A stretch of DNA of 64,000 nt from Sequoia sempervirens. Taxonomy: Eukaryota > Streptophyta > Pinopsida > Cupressales > Cupressaceae. Below, piece after piece: positions 1-13,021 of the stretch (its first letter is position 1; every line of letters begins with the position of its first letter). The stretch lies in assembly GCA_007258455.2 (NCBI GenBank), contig VDFB02373365.1, positions 224,281,201-224,345,200 on the forward strand, written 5' to 3'. Position numbers and translations under genes: made by a program. The notes beneath the pieces were generated by a model that was not told the origin of the DNA, did not search any database, and saw only the letters and a program-made list of their open reading frames with translations.

Positions 1-1250
1 CCACCTCCTCTCTTATGATCCATGTTTCTATTGGTAAATTGATTGTGGGTACAATCAGTGTTACTTGTGTTCAGAGACTTGGAATTAGGGGTTGATTGAT
101 CTATATGACCAGAGGTTTTCCCATCAACTATGGGTGTAGGATTTATTGTGGAATGAGGAGGATCTTTTGAATTGGATGCTATGGAACTCGCAGCTAAGTA
201 TGAAGTCTTCAGGCAGTCAATCGAGATCCTTTTCATCTCAACATTAGTGGCCATAATTTGCATCCTTCCTAACTCCCTCTTTAAATCCTCATTTTATTTC
301 CTTAACTAGTCTTTAGTAGATTTTGATTTATGAGATGGAGGATGCTTTTGCGAAGTGGATTTCTTATTGATAACCAAATCCTTCATAAGTTTCTTTCCCT
401 TATCAACTAGTGGGTTGGATTCATTTATAGCAGGGTGTGGAGCAATAGTACTAGTAACTACAGACTTAGTTTGAGTGGTGGTATGGGTGTCTTTTATGGG
501 GTCATCTTTCTTCCTATCAAGGATTTCATATACAACGGGACCTGTGGTATCAAGTTTAGGCTCCTCTTGATTCAACATTTTCATTTTTTCTTGTCTCATC
601 AATATCTCTCTCGCATTTATCGCCTTTATGATTTTCTCCTCCTCCTTTTCTTTTTGTTTTCTTATCTCATCCTAAATGCTAACCTCTCTTTGGAGAGCAT
701 TAATATCTCCAAAAAATTCATCAAGATCTGGGAGAGTAATTTATGAACCAGAAGACTCAACCAAATCTATTAGGTTTTGGGCATCATCAGTGGATCCAGT
801 TAGCAAATTAGGTGGTAAAGGAGAGTATCCATTGGATGTAGGAGGGAAAATTACACTAGCAACAACATTGGTAGTAGCAATATCATGATAGTGGCTCCTA
901 GTTATACTTCTACTTTGTTTGGGACTAGACTTACAAATACTTACAAAATTCTTATTTGTACAGTCTTCTTCATCCTCATAATCCAACCCTAACAAATTCT
1001 GCTGACTTTCATGACTACTAAAATTTCTTGAAGGAGACTTAGCTATTTTAGGGACAGGATGTGGAATACACTTACTTGTATTTTTGTCCTTTTGTATCCA
1101 TGACTACTTGGGAGTCTTTTGAAGCTCGCCCTCCAACTTTTCTTTCAGATACTTCTTCATGTGAGCTCTAGTTTTCCTCATCTTCCTTCCGCAGTTCATT
1201 CTCTTCAATACTTTCTTAATTTCTTCAAATAATGTGGTGCAAAGAATTTA
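1..1250 (-). pseudogene. decayed hydrophilic reading frame, unrecognised
   Basis: Read on the minus strand, this stretch gives a nearly continuous, lysine-, serine- and threonine-rich protein broken by a few stops and frameshifts. It starts near KMRKTRAHMKKYLKEKLEGE, passes LLGLDYEDEEDCTNKN and SPLPPNLLTGSTDDAQNLID, then a basic stretch ending in SHKSKSTKD, and runs off the left edge of the window. No zinc knuckle, protease or RT motif is visible. Its position upstream of other decayed frames suggests an accessory or gag-like ORF of a large retroelement, but I do not recognise the family. The longest open pieces are 306-602 and 741-995. Confidence 0.4.
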
Positions 1251-2900
1251 GATTCGCCACACAAAAGGATTGGGAATTGATAATGATATGACTTATACAT
1301 ATCTTCAGACTATCATAACAATTTCGATGGAACATTTACAAAGACACTCAAATTTCATAGAAATTTATGTAAATGACCTTAGAATGATAAATGGCAAGAA
1401 ATTTCGATGAGTTCGTGCAAAGTTTGACACCTCGTTTGAAAAAATACATGACTCTAATTGCAATTCAACAATGCTTGGATAAAGCATAATAGGACATGGG
1501 ACATTTTCACAAATACTCCTTGGTAGAGTCGCCAATCTATTGGTTTTTTTTTAAGAACCAAGTTGATCTTGAAAGAAGCCTATGGAATTGCCACTTCCAA
1601 TTCTTAGCAACCTGAAGGGATTGGCCAATGAACAAGTGAAAGCAACAATGCTTTCCTCTTGTACTTCGGGCTCTGCAAAACTTGAGAGGGTGGCCCCACA
1701 ATGTACCTAAATACTTATGCACTTAATGACCAAGTACATTGCAAATAATAAATGCATTCTCATAACCATAGCTCAATAAATGAAAACTTTCAAGAAATTG
1801 GAAAATTCTTTACACATTTAATATTCAGAGCAAAGAATGATAAAATTGACATGAAATAATAACTACAATTCAATGGAAATTTTGATTATGAATTCATATT
1901 TGTTGATGGATGGTCAAGAATTGTATCACAAATACAAAACCCATACCACTTCCTTAACCTAAGAAATGGAGTCAATCTCGTCACAAGCGTAATTGGATAA
2001 CAAATTAACGCTTAGCATTACAAAGCTTCTACAACACTACATTACATCATCATACCATTGTATCCTAAACCAAAACTTCTTATATAGATCTTGATACTCA
2101 AATTACATGAACCGATAGCTTTATCTAAGAACTTTAATTAATTCTTTGAATTAAAAGAGGACAAAGCCATACATCATTGGAATATAACGAAGATCAACAA
2201 AACAACCCTTGATCATTTTATTCATAATTCATATAATGAATACACTGGGAGAGAAATGGTCTTGAATTTTCACTATTGATTATATTCATTTTCTAGTACT
2301 GTTACCAAAAACTACATTTGCATATTGATCAACTATACACAAAAACTTAAGACAAAACTCTAAACAGTTCTCTGTATTTTCATTACAAAATTTCTCTATG
2401 ATCAATCAACAACCTATGCATTTGGATATGAATTCCTTCTTATGGAAATCAAGGAGAAAACAAACCTTGAGCCAGAATGTACACATGTCATAATCTCATT
2501 GGACCATTACAAAAATATTCCCTAATATAGTTATATTTACAACTCAAAGGAGGGAAAATAACACGTGGGACAAAAACCATTTGCATTTTTCGATGGAGAT
2601 TTTCCCAACCTTCCAAAATAAACCATTTAATCATTGTAGCATTCCATCCATGTGCTTCCAAAATTATTTCCACATACACCAAGCCTTAAAGAAGAAAAGC
2701 ATGAAATGAAGGAAAAGGAAAAAGACAAAGTACCTCCATGTTTGCAACCCCATCCTCAATTTCAAATTGGAGAGAATACAATATTTTAACATTACTAAAT
2801 CAAAGGACTAATCTGTATTAGTTCCACCCCATGTATTGTATTCTCCCTACTGTTATTCCCATTGTTGCAAACTTATAATAAAAAATGTAGTCATTCCCCC
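1251..2900. other. AT-rich spacer, nothing recognised
   Basis: No open frame longer than about 60 codons and no terminal or tandem repeat stands out. It separates two minus-strand pseudo-ORFs and may be non-coding retroelement sequence. Confidence 0.3.
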
Positions 2901-4060
2901 CAACAGTAGTAGCTTAATCATCCAAGACATCAAGATATTTGTCCTTCCACAACTGAAACTCCTTCTCTAAAGGTTAATTGAATTCAATAAATTTATCAAA
3001 TTTTTCCTTGTATGGTGTGTATTTGGTCACCACCTGGTTGGATTCCTTGTCAAAGTCTTCAAGAGCAATCCTTTCTTGGGTAAGCATATCTATACTACTT
3101 CTTAGAATTTGCATGTCAGACCCTTCACAAATTAGGGTTTCTTGAGATGCAATCATCTCACTTGCTTGATATTTCTAATCCTACAAGGGTTTCACCTCAC
3201 TATTCTCATTCACAATATTAGGGAGAAGAAAAAAAATTGACTCATCAAACCCTCTAACCAATTCCCTTATTTTTGCCTCCAATGGCTCAATTTTTCCTTA
3301 GAATTATTTAATTCCACTTACAAGCTTGAAGGTGGGTTGAATGTTTTCTAGCTTATTAACATCATGCTTGGATCCAAAAACCATGAGCCTGAGGTCCTTG
3401 GAATCCATTTCTCCATAAGTGGGATGTCCACTTCCTTGTCCCTATCAAAATTCTTTATTGCATCAAACATGGAGGAATAATTAGCATGGATGCTAATCAA
3501 TCTCTTGTCAACTCCCTTTATTTAGATGCTCCAACACTATTTCCACAATCTTTAGATTGTTGGTAAGGATCAATCTACCTTGTTGCTTGTATCTTTCCTC
3601 ATATATTTTGAACTTCTCAACCAATTATTCTCTGTTGACCTCCTTAGTTTGATGTGCACCTAAAGTGCTTGGTTCTTCAACTACTATTGGCACATTTCCC
3701 ATACTATAAGGCACAATTTACAATGAAAAATTTGTGGTAGGAGTAGGGGAAGAAGGTGTGTGTTCTTGAGGTGAAGAAGGAGAAGCATATTCTATTTGTG
3801 TTAGCACATTGGTTTTCATATTTTGTATCTTTTCTTTTAATAGTGTCATTTTTGTTTGTAGCTTTGAAATATTTTGTTGACCTTTGTTGTATTCAATCAA
3901 CAAGTCATTATACATCTTCATAAAATTCTCTTTCTTTGTAGTTACATACTCTACTATTACCTTTGTTAATTGGGAAACATTCACAGACATTGTGGCTACC
4001 TCAATTGCAGAGGTATCTGATACTCTCTTGATAATCATCCCTCCCCTATAATCCACAGAT
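2900..4060 (-). pseudogene. decayed coiled-coil reading frame, unrecognised
   Basis: From about 4056 leftwards the minus strand reads MDYRGGMIIKRVSDTSAIEV, then a heptad-like helical stretch (KENFMKMYNDLLIEYNKGQQ, ISKLQTKMTLLKEKIQNMK) and a Ser/Pro-rich tail. Further left come broken pieces such as LEAKIRELVRGFDESIFFLL and EKFDKFIEFN. Stops and frame changes occur throughout. The composition resembles the structural or accessory ORF of a retroelement, with low complexity and a predicted coiled coil, but no named domain is visible. It may be the same element as the frame at 1-1250. Confidence 0.4.
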
Positions 4061-5985
4061 AGCTCTACAAATTCTAGCTTCTTTGTATTTGGGTTTAGGA
4101 GCCAACTTGCCAGAGTGTCCCATTGCTTACTGAAGACATATCCCTACAATGCAATTGTCACTTCCTCTTCTGAATTGTATAAGGGCCTTTCATATCTTCT
4201 TATTGTATCAAAAGCTATGGCAGCTCAGCAAGGTCCCACTCTAGCAGCAAGAGGAGACCACTTTTTCTTACTAATTCTCCACCTTCCACTATTGTGATAT
4301 TTTGAAAATTTTCTTTCATTTCTTGCATAACTTGAGCTTGTATAACTTTATCAGACAGTTGGGGGTTTAAGCTTCTCAAAAAGCTATAAGCTTACAACTA
4401 GGGCATGGGTTTGATGCAAAGGAAGAACAAGAATCAACACACTATTCGTTCAATTTGAACATCAAACCTTAAAATAAATGCAATAAATGAGGAATTTATT
4501 AAAAATATGGTAGAATGAGCACTCTCAACAAATTTGTAAGAAATTGAAAATTAGGATGTCGATTGTACTTACTATTTTTGTAGACACTTTGAAAAACCTA
4601 ATTTTGGATGCAAACAAGCTTGAACAGGCAACAAGAAATCATTAGTCACATTGAAAGATTTAACAAATTGTAATTAAGCTTTAAACCAAGTTTTTATGGC
4701 TTTAAAGCAAACCAATAAATGGTAGTTTGGTGGCATATCCACCATTATTGTTCGCTCACACAAAGCAGAACGACTCACTTAGCCTTAATCTTGAATTTCA
4801 AATTCCAGTCATTGATTTTGCAATGAGATGGCCCAATGAACGACCCATATCAAGTCAAACTATTTTGAAAATATGACCATAGACGACTACCACTACTGAC
4901 CGATCAAATTAGAACACATCAAATCATTTCCAAGTCATCCAATGTGCTCCACCATCTCTATGGGCCTCAAAGATGTCCACGCGTCAGTCCCCTGCTTTCC
5001 CACTGGGTTTAACCCACGTGCATCTTACGGTAGTGGGGAGGTGGGGAATGACCGAGATTGAATATGACACCTTCAACTTGCATGCCTTATACCTCTCAAG
5101 CCATCAATTTATGTGCATAACCTTCGGATCCAATGAACGACCAAGATTATAACATCTTGTTTTGCAATTTACCATGTGCTCAAAAGAACCCTTTAGTAGC
5201 ATGAGTGTTAATGCTTCTCAACACTATGTTGAGACACTTCCAAAATATTTCATGCCTTTCAATAGTTCCATTGATGGTTTAGATCATGCCATGTGGTGCC
5301 TCCTTGCTTCCCCATTGAAAGATGAGAGATGTTGGTGGGTCCCCCGCGGGCTAGTGGGGAATGGTCAGGATTAACCTGCCATATCTCATCACCAACATTG
5401 ATCTGTTGAAGCTTAGTGCTCAATGCTTTCAGATGCTAATGGGCCCTGCTCAAAAGAAAGGACAAGCATCATCCGCCAGCCAACCCGTTGGAATATTTTA
5501 ATGAATATTAAAACATAACAGGGGAACGGGGAATAGTCAAGATCAAATCAAACAATCCAACTTCTACCATTAAAAAAGTAAACCTGCATGTGCAAAATGT
5601 TAGCTACTTAAAAGGGGGCTCGCCTAGGTCAACGAGAGATGGGGACATAAATGTATGGCCAAGACTTTAGACCAATGACCGAATATTAAACTTAGACTTA
5701 GGAACATGGAAAATATTCAAATATTTTGAACCTGCATTAGCATAAGACATAATTAAAATGATTGGGAATATTAGGCTCAAGGGGTCGGTAACTTGATGGA
5801 TTTAATGGCTTAAGTGGCAACTTAGGAAACTAGAAATGGGTGAATACCGATCAATTATAGTGAATTAGAATGTATGCAAAGGAATTGACACTTAGGTTTT
5901 TTAGAGGGTTTAAGGTACACATAAACCCTAGAAAAAAAGTAAGACTAAAACCCTAAGCCCTAAGACACACCCAGATCAGAAAGAC
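4061..5985. other. non-coding stretch with faint dispersed repeat
   Basis: No gene is seen. A short motif like GTGGGGAATGACCGAGAT returns in diverged form near 5034, 5353 and 5521, and an AATGAACGACC-like motif near 4843 and 5132. Together these suggest a strongly decayed tandem or dispersed repeat. An (A)CCCTAA-like cluster lies at about 5925-5970. Confidence 0.3.
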
Positions 5986-5989
5986 AACC

Positions 5990-8003
5990 AAATTTTGCAA
6001 TAGTTATCAAGGGAACACAAAAATTTGAGGGGTTCCACCAGGTTGGAGGGTCCTGAACCCCAAAAATAGGGTCAAGGAAAAAACAGGAGGGAGGAAAGAA
6101 GGGACATAAAAGAGAATTGCTAAAAAGAACCTTAATAATGAAATTAAGACTAATGAGACAACAAATTGATATTAAGAACCCAAAACACAAATTAATAAAA
6201 TAATAAATAAACTAATAACATTCTAGAAAAGAACGAGAAGAAAATGAAATGAGAAGGGAGACAATGGAACAACAATAACTATAAAAATAATTCTTATTAT
6301 TTCAAACAAATAATATAATAAAATAATTTATAATATAGTTTAATTAAAAATATATAAAAATCTTATAATAATATTATAAGTTTGAAAAATTCTTATCAAT
6401 TATTAATATGTCAACCAATTAAATAAAATAGAAAAACAAATTCATTACATGCATATTATAATGTATATATGATAATATTAAAATATATTAATTATTTCTT
6501 CCACATAAAATTTTAATTAATTTCTTTATATTTATTAATTCTTGATTTGAAATAATTGACCTTGGTTGCATAGTCAAGAATTGATAAATATAAAGAAATT
6601 AATTAAAATTCTGATGTAGGAGCATCGAGTGGTGTAAGGGCAATCTTACATCACCAAAAAATATGTTTTCCTTTATGTTTCTTTTTTGTTAGCTTTTTGT
6701 AGATGTTTTTGCATTTCTGGATACCCTTTTCATCGAATAGGAGTTCCCAACTTTCAGAATTGCATTTCTACTTTTTTTGGGCAATTTCTATTTTTAACAG
6801 TTTTAAATTTGAAGGCATGAGGAGGAAAAAATTTATGGGAAGTTTCAGGACAAAAAAAAAGCACTTTGGCGAAAGAATTAGGTCAAGATCATTCCCGGTT
6901 TGAAAGTTATTCAAGTTTTAGTTTCTGCTTTTTGCCCTAAAAAATCTTTCGAGTCTTGTTTGAGGCACTAAATAGTCGCGTATAGACCCAAAAATTGTCA
7001 GACTAGCAGAGCAAGTTCTTAGCGCATTCTTCACTCTGAGACCTTTCCAACGATTCAAACGGTTCGTCAAGTGGAGTCCCAGATCAAAAGTTATGGCTTC
7101 AAGAAGTTGGTGCATTTTCAAAAATGTGCTAATTTTTTAATGTGGTTTTAAAATTTGAATTTCAAATTGTAATTTTTGGCGCCAAGCTGCTAAAACTCAT
7201 AATTCAAATGTTGTTTTTGGCTCCAAACCGAAAAGGAGTTATTTATGGGCTAGTTTTTTATTTTTGGGTACCTTTTTGGGGAAAATAATGCATACTGAGA
7301 AAAGGGAACTTCTGTAATTGTCTGTAAGGGCATGTATTGCAGAACTCAAGGATTTGGGATCCTTTGCATGTAAGTATTTCATTATTCTGAATACAATAAT
7401 ATTCTCTAGTTTTTGTGTGTGATATTTTGTGTCTCAAGTTAGCACCCTTCTCAAATTTGAACACATAAAATGTGGAAGAAAGAATTAATATATTTTAACA
7501 TTATCATATATACATTATAATATGCATAATGAGTTTGTTTTTCTATTTTATTTAATTGATTTACATATTATCAATTGATAAGATTTTTTCAAACTTATAA
7601 TATTATTATAGGATTTTTTATATATTTTTAATTAAATTATATTATAAATTATTTTATTATATTATCTGTTTGAAATAGTAAGAATTAATTTTATAATTAT
7701 TGTTGTGCATTGTCTTCCTTCTCATTTTATTTTCTTCTCACTAGTCTTTTCTAGCATGTTATTAGTTTATTTATTATTTTATTAATTTTTTTTTTGGGTT
7801 CTTAATATCAATTTGTTGTCTCATTAATCTTGATTTCATTATTAAGGTTTGTTTTGAGCAATTTTCCTTTATGTCATTTTTTCCCCCCTTCTTTTTTTTC
7901 CTTGACCCTATTTTTGGGGTTCAATGCCCTCCAACCCTTCCAACACCCTCTCTTATTTCTATCCTTGTTTGCTAATACAATTTTTACTCTTCTCTCTATC
8001 TAT
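5990..8003. repeat. large foldback (inverted repeat), split by a solo LTR
   Basis: The left arm (about 5,990-6,550) and right arm (about 6,571-6,611 continuing at 7,454-8,003) are reverse complements. GGGTCAAGGAAAAAACAGGA near 6070 pairs with TCCTTGACCCTATTTTTGGG near 7900. AAACAAATTCATTAC near 6440 pairs with ATGAGTTTGTTT near 7530. The inner stem around AATTAATTTCTTTATATTTA pairs with TAAATATAAAGAAATTAATT. Without the inserted LTR the element is about 1.16 kb with a loop of only some 20-25 bases. Outer ends fade and no target duplication was recognised. It is a MITE-like foldback or a local inverted duplication. Confidence 0.75.
6612..7453 (+). mobile_element. solo LTR (family also at 33,845)
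   Basis: It begins TGATGTAGGAGCATCGAGTG and ends CACCCTTCTCA, giving TG...CA termini. Flanks AATTC (6607-6611) and AATTT (7454-7458) form a 5-bp target duplication with one mismatch. It is clearly homologous along its length to the solo LTR at 33,845-34,553 (shared GGTGTAAGGGCAATCTT, CCTTTCCAACG, TCCTTTGCATGTAAG blocks). No internal retrotransposon sequence is attached, so it is probably the product of LTR-LTR recombination. It sits inside the right arm of the foldback, so it is younger than the foldback. Confidence 0.8.
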
Positions 8004-8339
8004 TTTTACATCATGATGATGGATCATGGAGTTTGATCTAAAACATTGATGTTAAAAAATAATACATAGTTTAAATCCAGAAATCTCAACAATCTAATAC
8101 TTAGTATGGACTAGAAAAAAAATGTTGCTAGAAAATAGTTATTTTTCTAAAAAACATATATAGTTTGTGTAAAAACAATAGAGGATAGTTAAAGTAAAAT
8201 GGAATTGATATTTTTTTTTATTTGGACATTGCAAAGAAAATCGATTTGCATATTTGACCTAAAGGGATCTAGGATTGAAATAAAACTAAATTAAAAGTGT
8301 AATTTTTTTCTATTTTTCATTTTAGGAAAATTACAATGT

Positions 8340-10313
8340 TGGAATCATATTGTCATGCCAATCATTTTATGACTTATTTTTGGGAAAAAAATTTGGTACC
8401 TTGCCCACCTCATGGTTGTGTATACCCACTCTAGAAACCATGAAATGAACTAGAAATTTATAGAATTGGAGACTCAAGTTTCTAAATCAACATAGATTTT
8501 TCATGACCGTCATAGTGCCTAAAATGCAACACTCAATAATTTCTTTCATTATGAGAAACCATCTACTTGTGGAAATCTATTTGATTATGTGTCCTATAAA
8601 CCAAAAGTAGACTTCCCTATATTTGATATCATAAATCGTACCATTGGTAGTATTGAGTTGGACAATACTACAATATACATAATAGTATTTTAGCAAACAA
8701 GGTCCATATTGTAATTACTGGTTCAATTTGGCCATAGTACCTATGAGGATTTTATTAGTGATCTTACCAAGCTCTATCAAGCTAGCATAATTTTGGAATA
8801 TCAAATTGAACTTACCTAATTTTATAATCACACTAAAGGCTTATTTGAATATTTTTTAAACTAGTTGCTTCAATAGTGACCTTAAGGATTCAACCCAATT
8901 GAAGTCAAAATGTTCAAATCGAAGGTTTTAATGGAAGATTTCAGTATTTCCAAACTCGTAGAGGCTAAGATAACTAGTTAATGTCCTTTTTCAACTTTTA
9001 TTCCTTTCAAGAAAATTGTACCACCATGCCCTGATCTATAGTCCATAAAATTACTCTCATTGAATGCCTCGCCAAGGCTAAAATACAAGTTTGATAAGAG
9101 AAGGGGCTTTGCTATCTATGACAAAAATTTCACTAGGGGTCACACATTTATTGAATTAAAAAACTATCTCCTTGATATTTAGTATCCTCCCAATAATAAA
9201 GCATGTGATATTTCTTTAGAAACCCAACCAAAAGAACTCCCTACATAGATCCTACTTTTGTATATGACCATCCCAAAAACAATTCGACACCATGGTTGGG
9301 GTCACCAAGTTCCTCAAACTATAAGAGTTATAGGGTATTTCAAGAAGATTCCTCTCACCATTCACATTCATGCTATTAGCATGCATAACTTCATTGGTCC
9401 ACAACTTGCTAAAAAAGTTAATTGATTTAAGTATCCATGTTCCATCTATGATGTTATGATTTCCAATGGAGGAACTTTTCCTTATTATGGGGGACTATAA
9501 TGATATATATATATATATATATATATCTTACCCTTAGGTGGTTGTGATGTAGTTCTTGGGGCTCATTGATTATGTACACTCAACCCTATCTTTTGGGATT
9601 TCCTTAAACTAATTTGAGGGAGTGTTCCTCCTAACCTTCTCCCTTATAAGTATCTATTCCTTCCTAAACCAAAAACTAAAAGGTTGGTATGGGAAATCTC
9701 GAAGGCTAGGGTCATCCCTCCTAGCCCTTTCCCATCACCTATAGTGATTTTTCTCATTAAAAAATGATGGGTCTTGGAAACTTTGCATTGAATTTTGTGC
9801 AATGAATAAACTCATCTTTAAAGAAAAAATCCACATTCTAGTGACTTCTTAGTTATTTGATGGGCTTCATGGTGTCAATTTTTTCTCCATCTTTGATATT
9901 GCTATGACTATCACAAAATTTCTCTCAACAAAGTAGATAGTTTGCAAATAGCCTTTCACATTCATGAGGATCATTCAAACTTATTTAGTAGATTCTTCCC
10001 ATATTTTACATGCCAGAACTCCCACCTCCCTCTTTTTCTCATCTTATTTTCCATGTCTCTTGTTTAAAAAACATTCTTGGCAACAAGTCACTACTTACAC
10101 CATTCCTCCTTAGATTGATGTTTAAGGATCCATTGTTCTCCAATTGAAATCATTCCTTGATACATTCTTATGCTAGCTTAACTATCGTTTGATCACTATG
10201 GTCCTAATCTAGTGTAATGGCATGCACCTTGAAGATGTTACTTAGGAACCATTTCACCAATTCCAATAGTTTTGTTACCTTAAAATTTGAGGGAAAATAC
10301 TTTTAGAGGGGGA
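8340..10313 (+). pseudogene. Ty3/gypsy gag-pol remnant, copy A
   Basis: Plus-strand translation gives gag-like pieces (KVDFPIFDIINRTIGSIELD; YEDFISDLTKLYQASIILEY; LVEAKIT; LNASPRLKYKFDKRRGFAIY) and a retroviral-type protease trace (MISNGGTFPYYGG then LPLGGCDVVLGAH near 9530). The RT finger/palm start follows (FLIKK, CIEFCAMNKLI-like, SIFDIAMTITKF near 9750-9920). After a large deletion comes a chromodomain-like C-end (WNGMHLEDVTWEPFHQF-like, ~10,200-10,260). A purine tract AGAGGGGGA precedes the LTR. Stops and frameshifts are frequent, most of RT, RNase H and integrase is missing, and no 5' LTR is visible. The family affinity (chromovirus-type gypsy) is inferred from the GCDVVLG and WEPF motifs. 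Confidence 0.7.
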
Positions 10314-10597
10314 TGTTAGGGTCCCTTAGTCCTAATTGTATTTATTATAATAAAAGCAATGGATGCATATGCTTTGTAAGTTGACCCTTAAGCTATTTTG
10401 AATAATCCCATATGCCTGATAAATATTAGTTAGCTTGAATAGAATTGGTATAGGCGATAGACTATTATCTAGGTATCATGAAATTATATTCTATTGATCA
10501 TTGCTCAAATGAGGTTGTCCTCTTGAAGAGGCCTACCATATTTGTAACAAAAAAATTCTAATCAATAAAATAATATTTTTGTGTTTCAATTTCAACA
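10314..10597 (+). mobile_element. gypsy 3' LTR, copy A (284 bp)
   Basis: It starts TGTTAGGGTCCCTTAGTCC right after the purine tract AGAGGGGGA and ends AATTTCAACA. The inverted copy at 40,240-40,523 has exactly the same length and matching ends (TGTTGAAATTGAAAC ... AGGGGCCCTAACA). It is the only LTR left with this gypsy remnant. Confidence 0.75.
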
Positions 10598-11225
10598 TTT
10601 TTTTTAATATTTTGCGTTTTAGCTTATTTTTTGTAGAAAGGATAAAATATATAGGAAAAGTCAAATTATGAATATAAAAAATAGAATCTCCAAATAATTT
10701 CCCTTTAATTTAAAGAATAATTAGTTTTTTATAGTTAATTTTTTTAATAATTTTATAATTTACAACTATTTGAAATATATTTCTCTTGTTATTTCCCCTA
10801 TTCAAGTTGCTACAAAAGGTAAAGATGATAATGATGGTTGAGACCCTCTTGTAAACATTTCAGACCCCATTGATGTATGAGACAAACCAAATGACTGAGA
10901 CCCGCCTCCTCCATCTACTTTTTCTCTCACCTTGTAACAACTTATTATAGTTGTATCGTTTCCTATTAGAAACTGCAATCCTATTTGAACTTTCAAAATA
11001 TGACTATTTTCACCCATCTTTTAAAAAAATATATAGCACTATTTTTAAACTGTAATATAAATACTATGTACTAAAATATATATTTATATCTTGTACATAT
11101 ACCATTAGAATCCTCTTCTACTACTAGTTAGATCATTGTATATATAATTAACAACGCTATTATGATTTTGAAGACCTATTCAAATAGCGGTCCATCACAA
11201 AAAGGTAAAGCCTTAAAAATCGGGC
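10598..11225. other. shared non-coding part of the composite repeat
   Basis: AT-rich sequence conserved in inverted form at about 39,610-40,239. The best preserved block is 10,830-10,930 (GACCCCATTGATGTATGAG), matched inverted near 39,950. It has no convincing coding content. Confidence 0.4.
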
Positions 11226-11585
11226 ATGCCCCAAAATAACAAACAAGGTGTCGATATTTACTTTTCAAAATATGAAAATCGTACACCAGCCATGTTTGTC
11301 CATTTCTGCAAATTGTCCAGCAGCCCCCTTAATCAGCTGCAATTGCATATGATGATGTGGGCATTAAAAGCTGTTTCTATCGCCCTTATTGAGGAGACAA
11401 TGAAGGCCCTACAACCAGTGACCTTGTCTGCTACTTTCATCTCAGCTTACACCACAAACCCAGGTAGTTGGATAGAACCTAAATACAATAGATTAAGCTT
11501 GACTCATATCTTAAATGACAAATGTTTTTTTTCTCTACTGTGTGAATTGGCATTTGGGACAGATAGATCTGAGTTGGTTGGTTAA
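11226..11585 (+). pseudogene. gene-like fragment, 119-codon open frame, unrecognised
   Basis: An open frame reads MPQNNKQGVDIYFSKYENRT..., MWALKAVSIALIEETMKAL, TLSATFISAYTTNPGSWIEP and ends LAFGTDRSELVG. The inverted copy at 39,206-39,600 (minus strand) keeps SIALIEET, GSWIEP-like and FGTDRSELVG. It has about 60 extra bases after GAAGGCC, and a consensus-like splice acceptor (TTTTTTTCTCTGCAG) just before TGTGAATTG; in this copy the acceptor AG has been lost. That pattern suggests a captured host-gene fragment with intron remnants and not a real protein of this length. I do not recognise the gene. Confidence 0.35.
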
Positions 11586-12349
11586 TTCATAACAGACTAA
11601 ATTGACAATAGACTATATTAGGACCCCAGCTTTCATGAAAATAACTGACATTTAACACAATGGAGACTTTCAAATCATGTATTAAAATTTAAATTCATAG
11701 ATATGTTTATTGAAATAGTATTGTAGTTAGTTGATAATGAGATCATATATTCTTTTCTTGTCATTTCATTGTGATGATGGATTATGGAGTATGATCTGAA
11801 ACGTTGATGAAGGAAAAAATTTACATGATCAAACTTAAAAATATATGAAACTAATCAGCCTTAAATGACAGATAGTGAAATCATGTACTAACTTTAAAAC
11901 TACAGATATCATGTCCACTAGAAAGACATTTTAGTTGGTTGATAATCAAATCATGTACTCTTCTCTTACTATCTCATCTTGATTCATTCATTCATAATAG
12001 ATTGAATTGACATTAATTTATATGGGGACTCAAGCTTTCAAGTAAACAACTGATACATATAACAAAATGTACTAACTATTTATAAATAGACTTAATCAAT
12101 AGATTTAAAACCATGTACTAAATCTAATGTCAAAGCTATTATGTCCATCAAAATGACATTTTAGTTAGTTGATAATGAAATCATATACTTTTTTGTTTTT
12201 ATTTCATTGTGATGATGGATTATGAAGTATGATCCAAAACATTGATGAAGATAAAAGTTTACATCATCAAACTCAGAATATATGAAACTAATCAACTTTA
12301 ATTGACAAATATTGAAATTATATACTAACTCTAAAACTACAGGCGTCAT

Positions 12350-13021
12350 TGCTGAGAATCATGTCTCAACCTTGCAAGCTTTTTTCAGAAAATTCTAGAA
12401 TTTGTTTGTGGTAGTTCTCCACATGTTTATGTGTTGGAAAAAGGTGTATGAGTTGTTAAAAATGTGCCTTGTCCCTATTAGAATATAGGAGGGTTGTTTT
12501 TAGAGTATAAACAACTCATTATGAATTTAATGGGGGTCTAAACTAGAGGACAAAATTATGGACGAAAATGCTATTTTAACTTGGTTGTGGGTAACATGTG
12601 GCATGGTTGTTTTGCCCATGGTTTTGTAAAACCACAAATGGTTTCCAGGTTGTAAATCGCTATAAAAGGAGGGCTTGGGGAGATGTTTGAATCATTGAGT
12701 TCAGTTTGCAAGACTGAGTGCTAGAAGGAGTCTCTCCGAGTCTGAGTTTGAGTTGTGGTGATGTGCTCCTGTAAGAACTTGCATTGCAAGTGTATTGTAA
12801 TCTTCTTGATTTGATAATACATTGTGCGAGTTTTGGAGGGTGGGGTTTTTCTCCCGGAAGGGTTTCCCCACGGTAATTACTGTGTTATGTGTTTATTGTG
12901 ATATTTCATTTATGCATGTTTATTTTTCCATTGAAATCTCTGTAATAGTTAGTTGGATTTGCATAATCGTCCTCTCAAGATTAGCGTAGGAAGCGATTCC
13001 GCGCACCTTTGCTTCCTTACA
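12350..13021 (+). mobile_element. solo LTR inside the tandem array
   Basis: It begins TGCTGAGAATCATGTCTC and ends TTGCTTCCTTACA (TG...CA). Flanks GTCAT (12,345-12,349) and GTTAT (13,022-13,026) form a 5-bp target duplication with one mismatch. It breaks an otherwise continuous repeat unit (ACTACAGGCGTCAT / GTTATGTCCACC), which defines the boundaries well. A TATA box follows the expected LTR layout, and GAATCATTGAGTTCAG downstream is a plausible R region. No internal sequence remains. It is probably copia-type by size and layout. Confidence 0.85.
12661..12668 (+). promoter_or_regulatory. TATA box of the solo LTR
   Basis: TATAAAAG lies about 310 bases into the LTR, preceded by AAATCGC and followed about 30 bases later by GTTTGAATCATTGAG. 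This is the usual U3/R layout of a plant LTR promoter. Activity cannot be judged. Confidence 0.5.

Noticed and set aside
1..4060. Host protein-coding gene on the minus strand
   Set aside because: Frames are interrupted by stops and frameshifts without consistent splice sites; hydrophilic coiled-coil composition fits a decayed retroelement ORF better.
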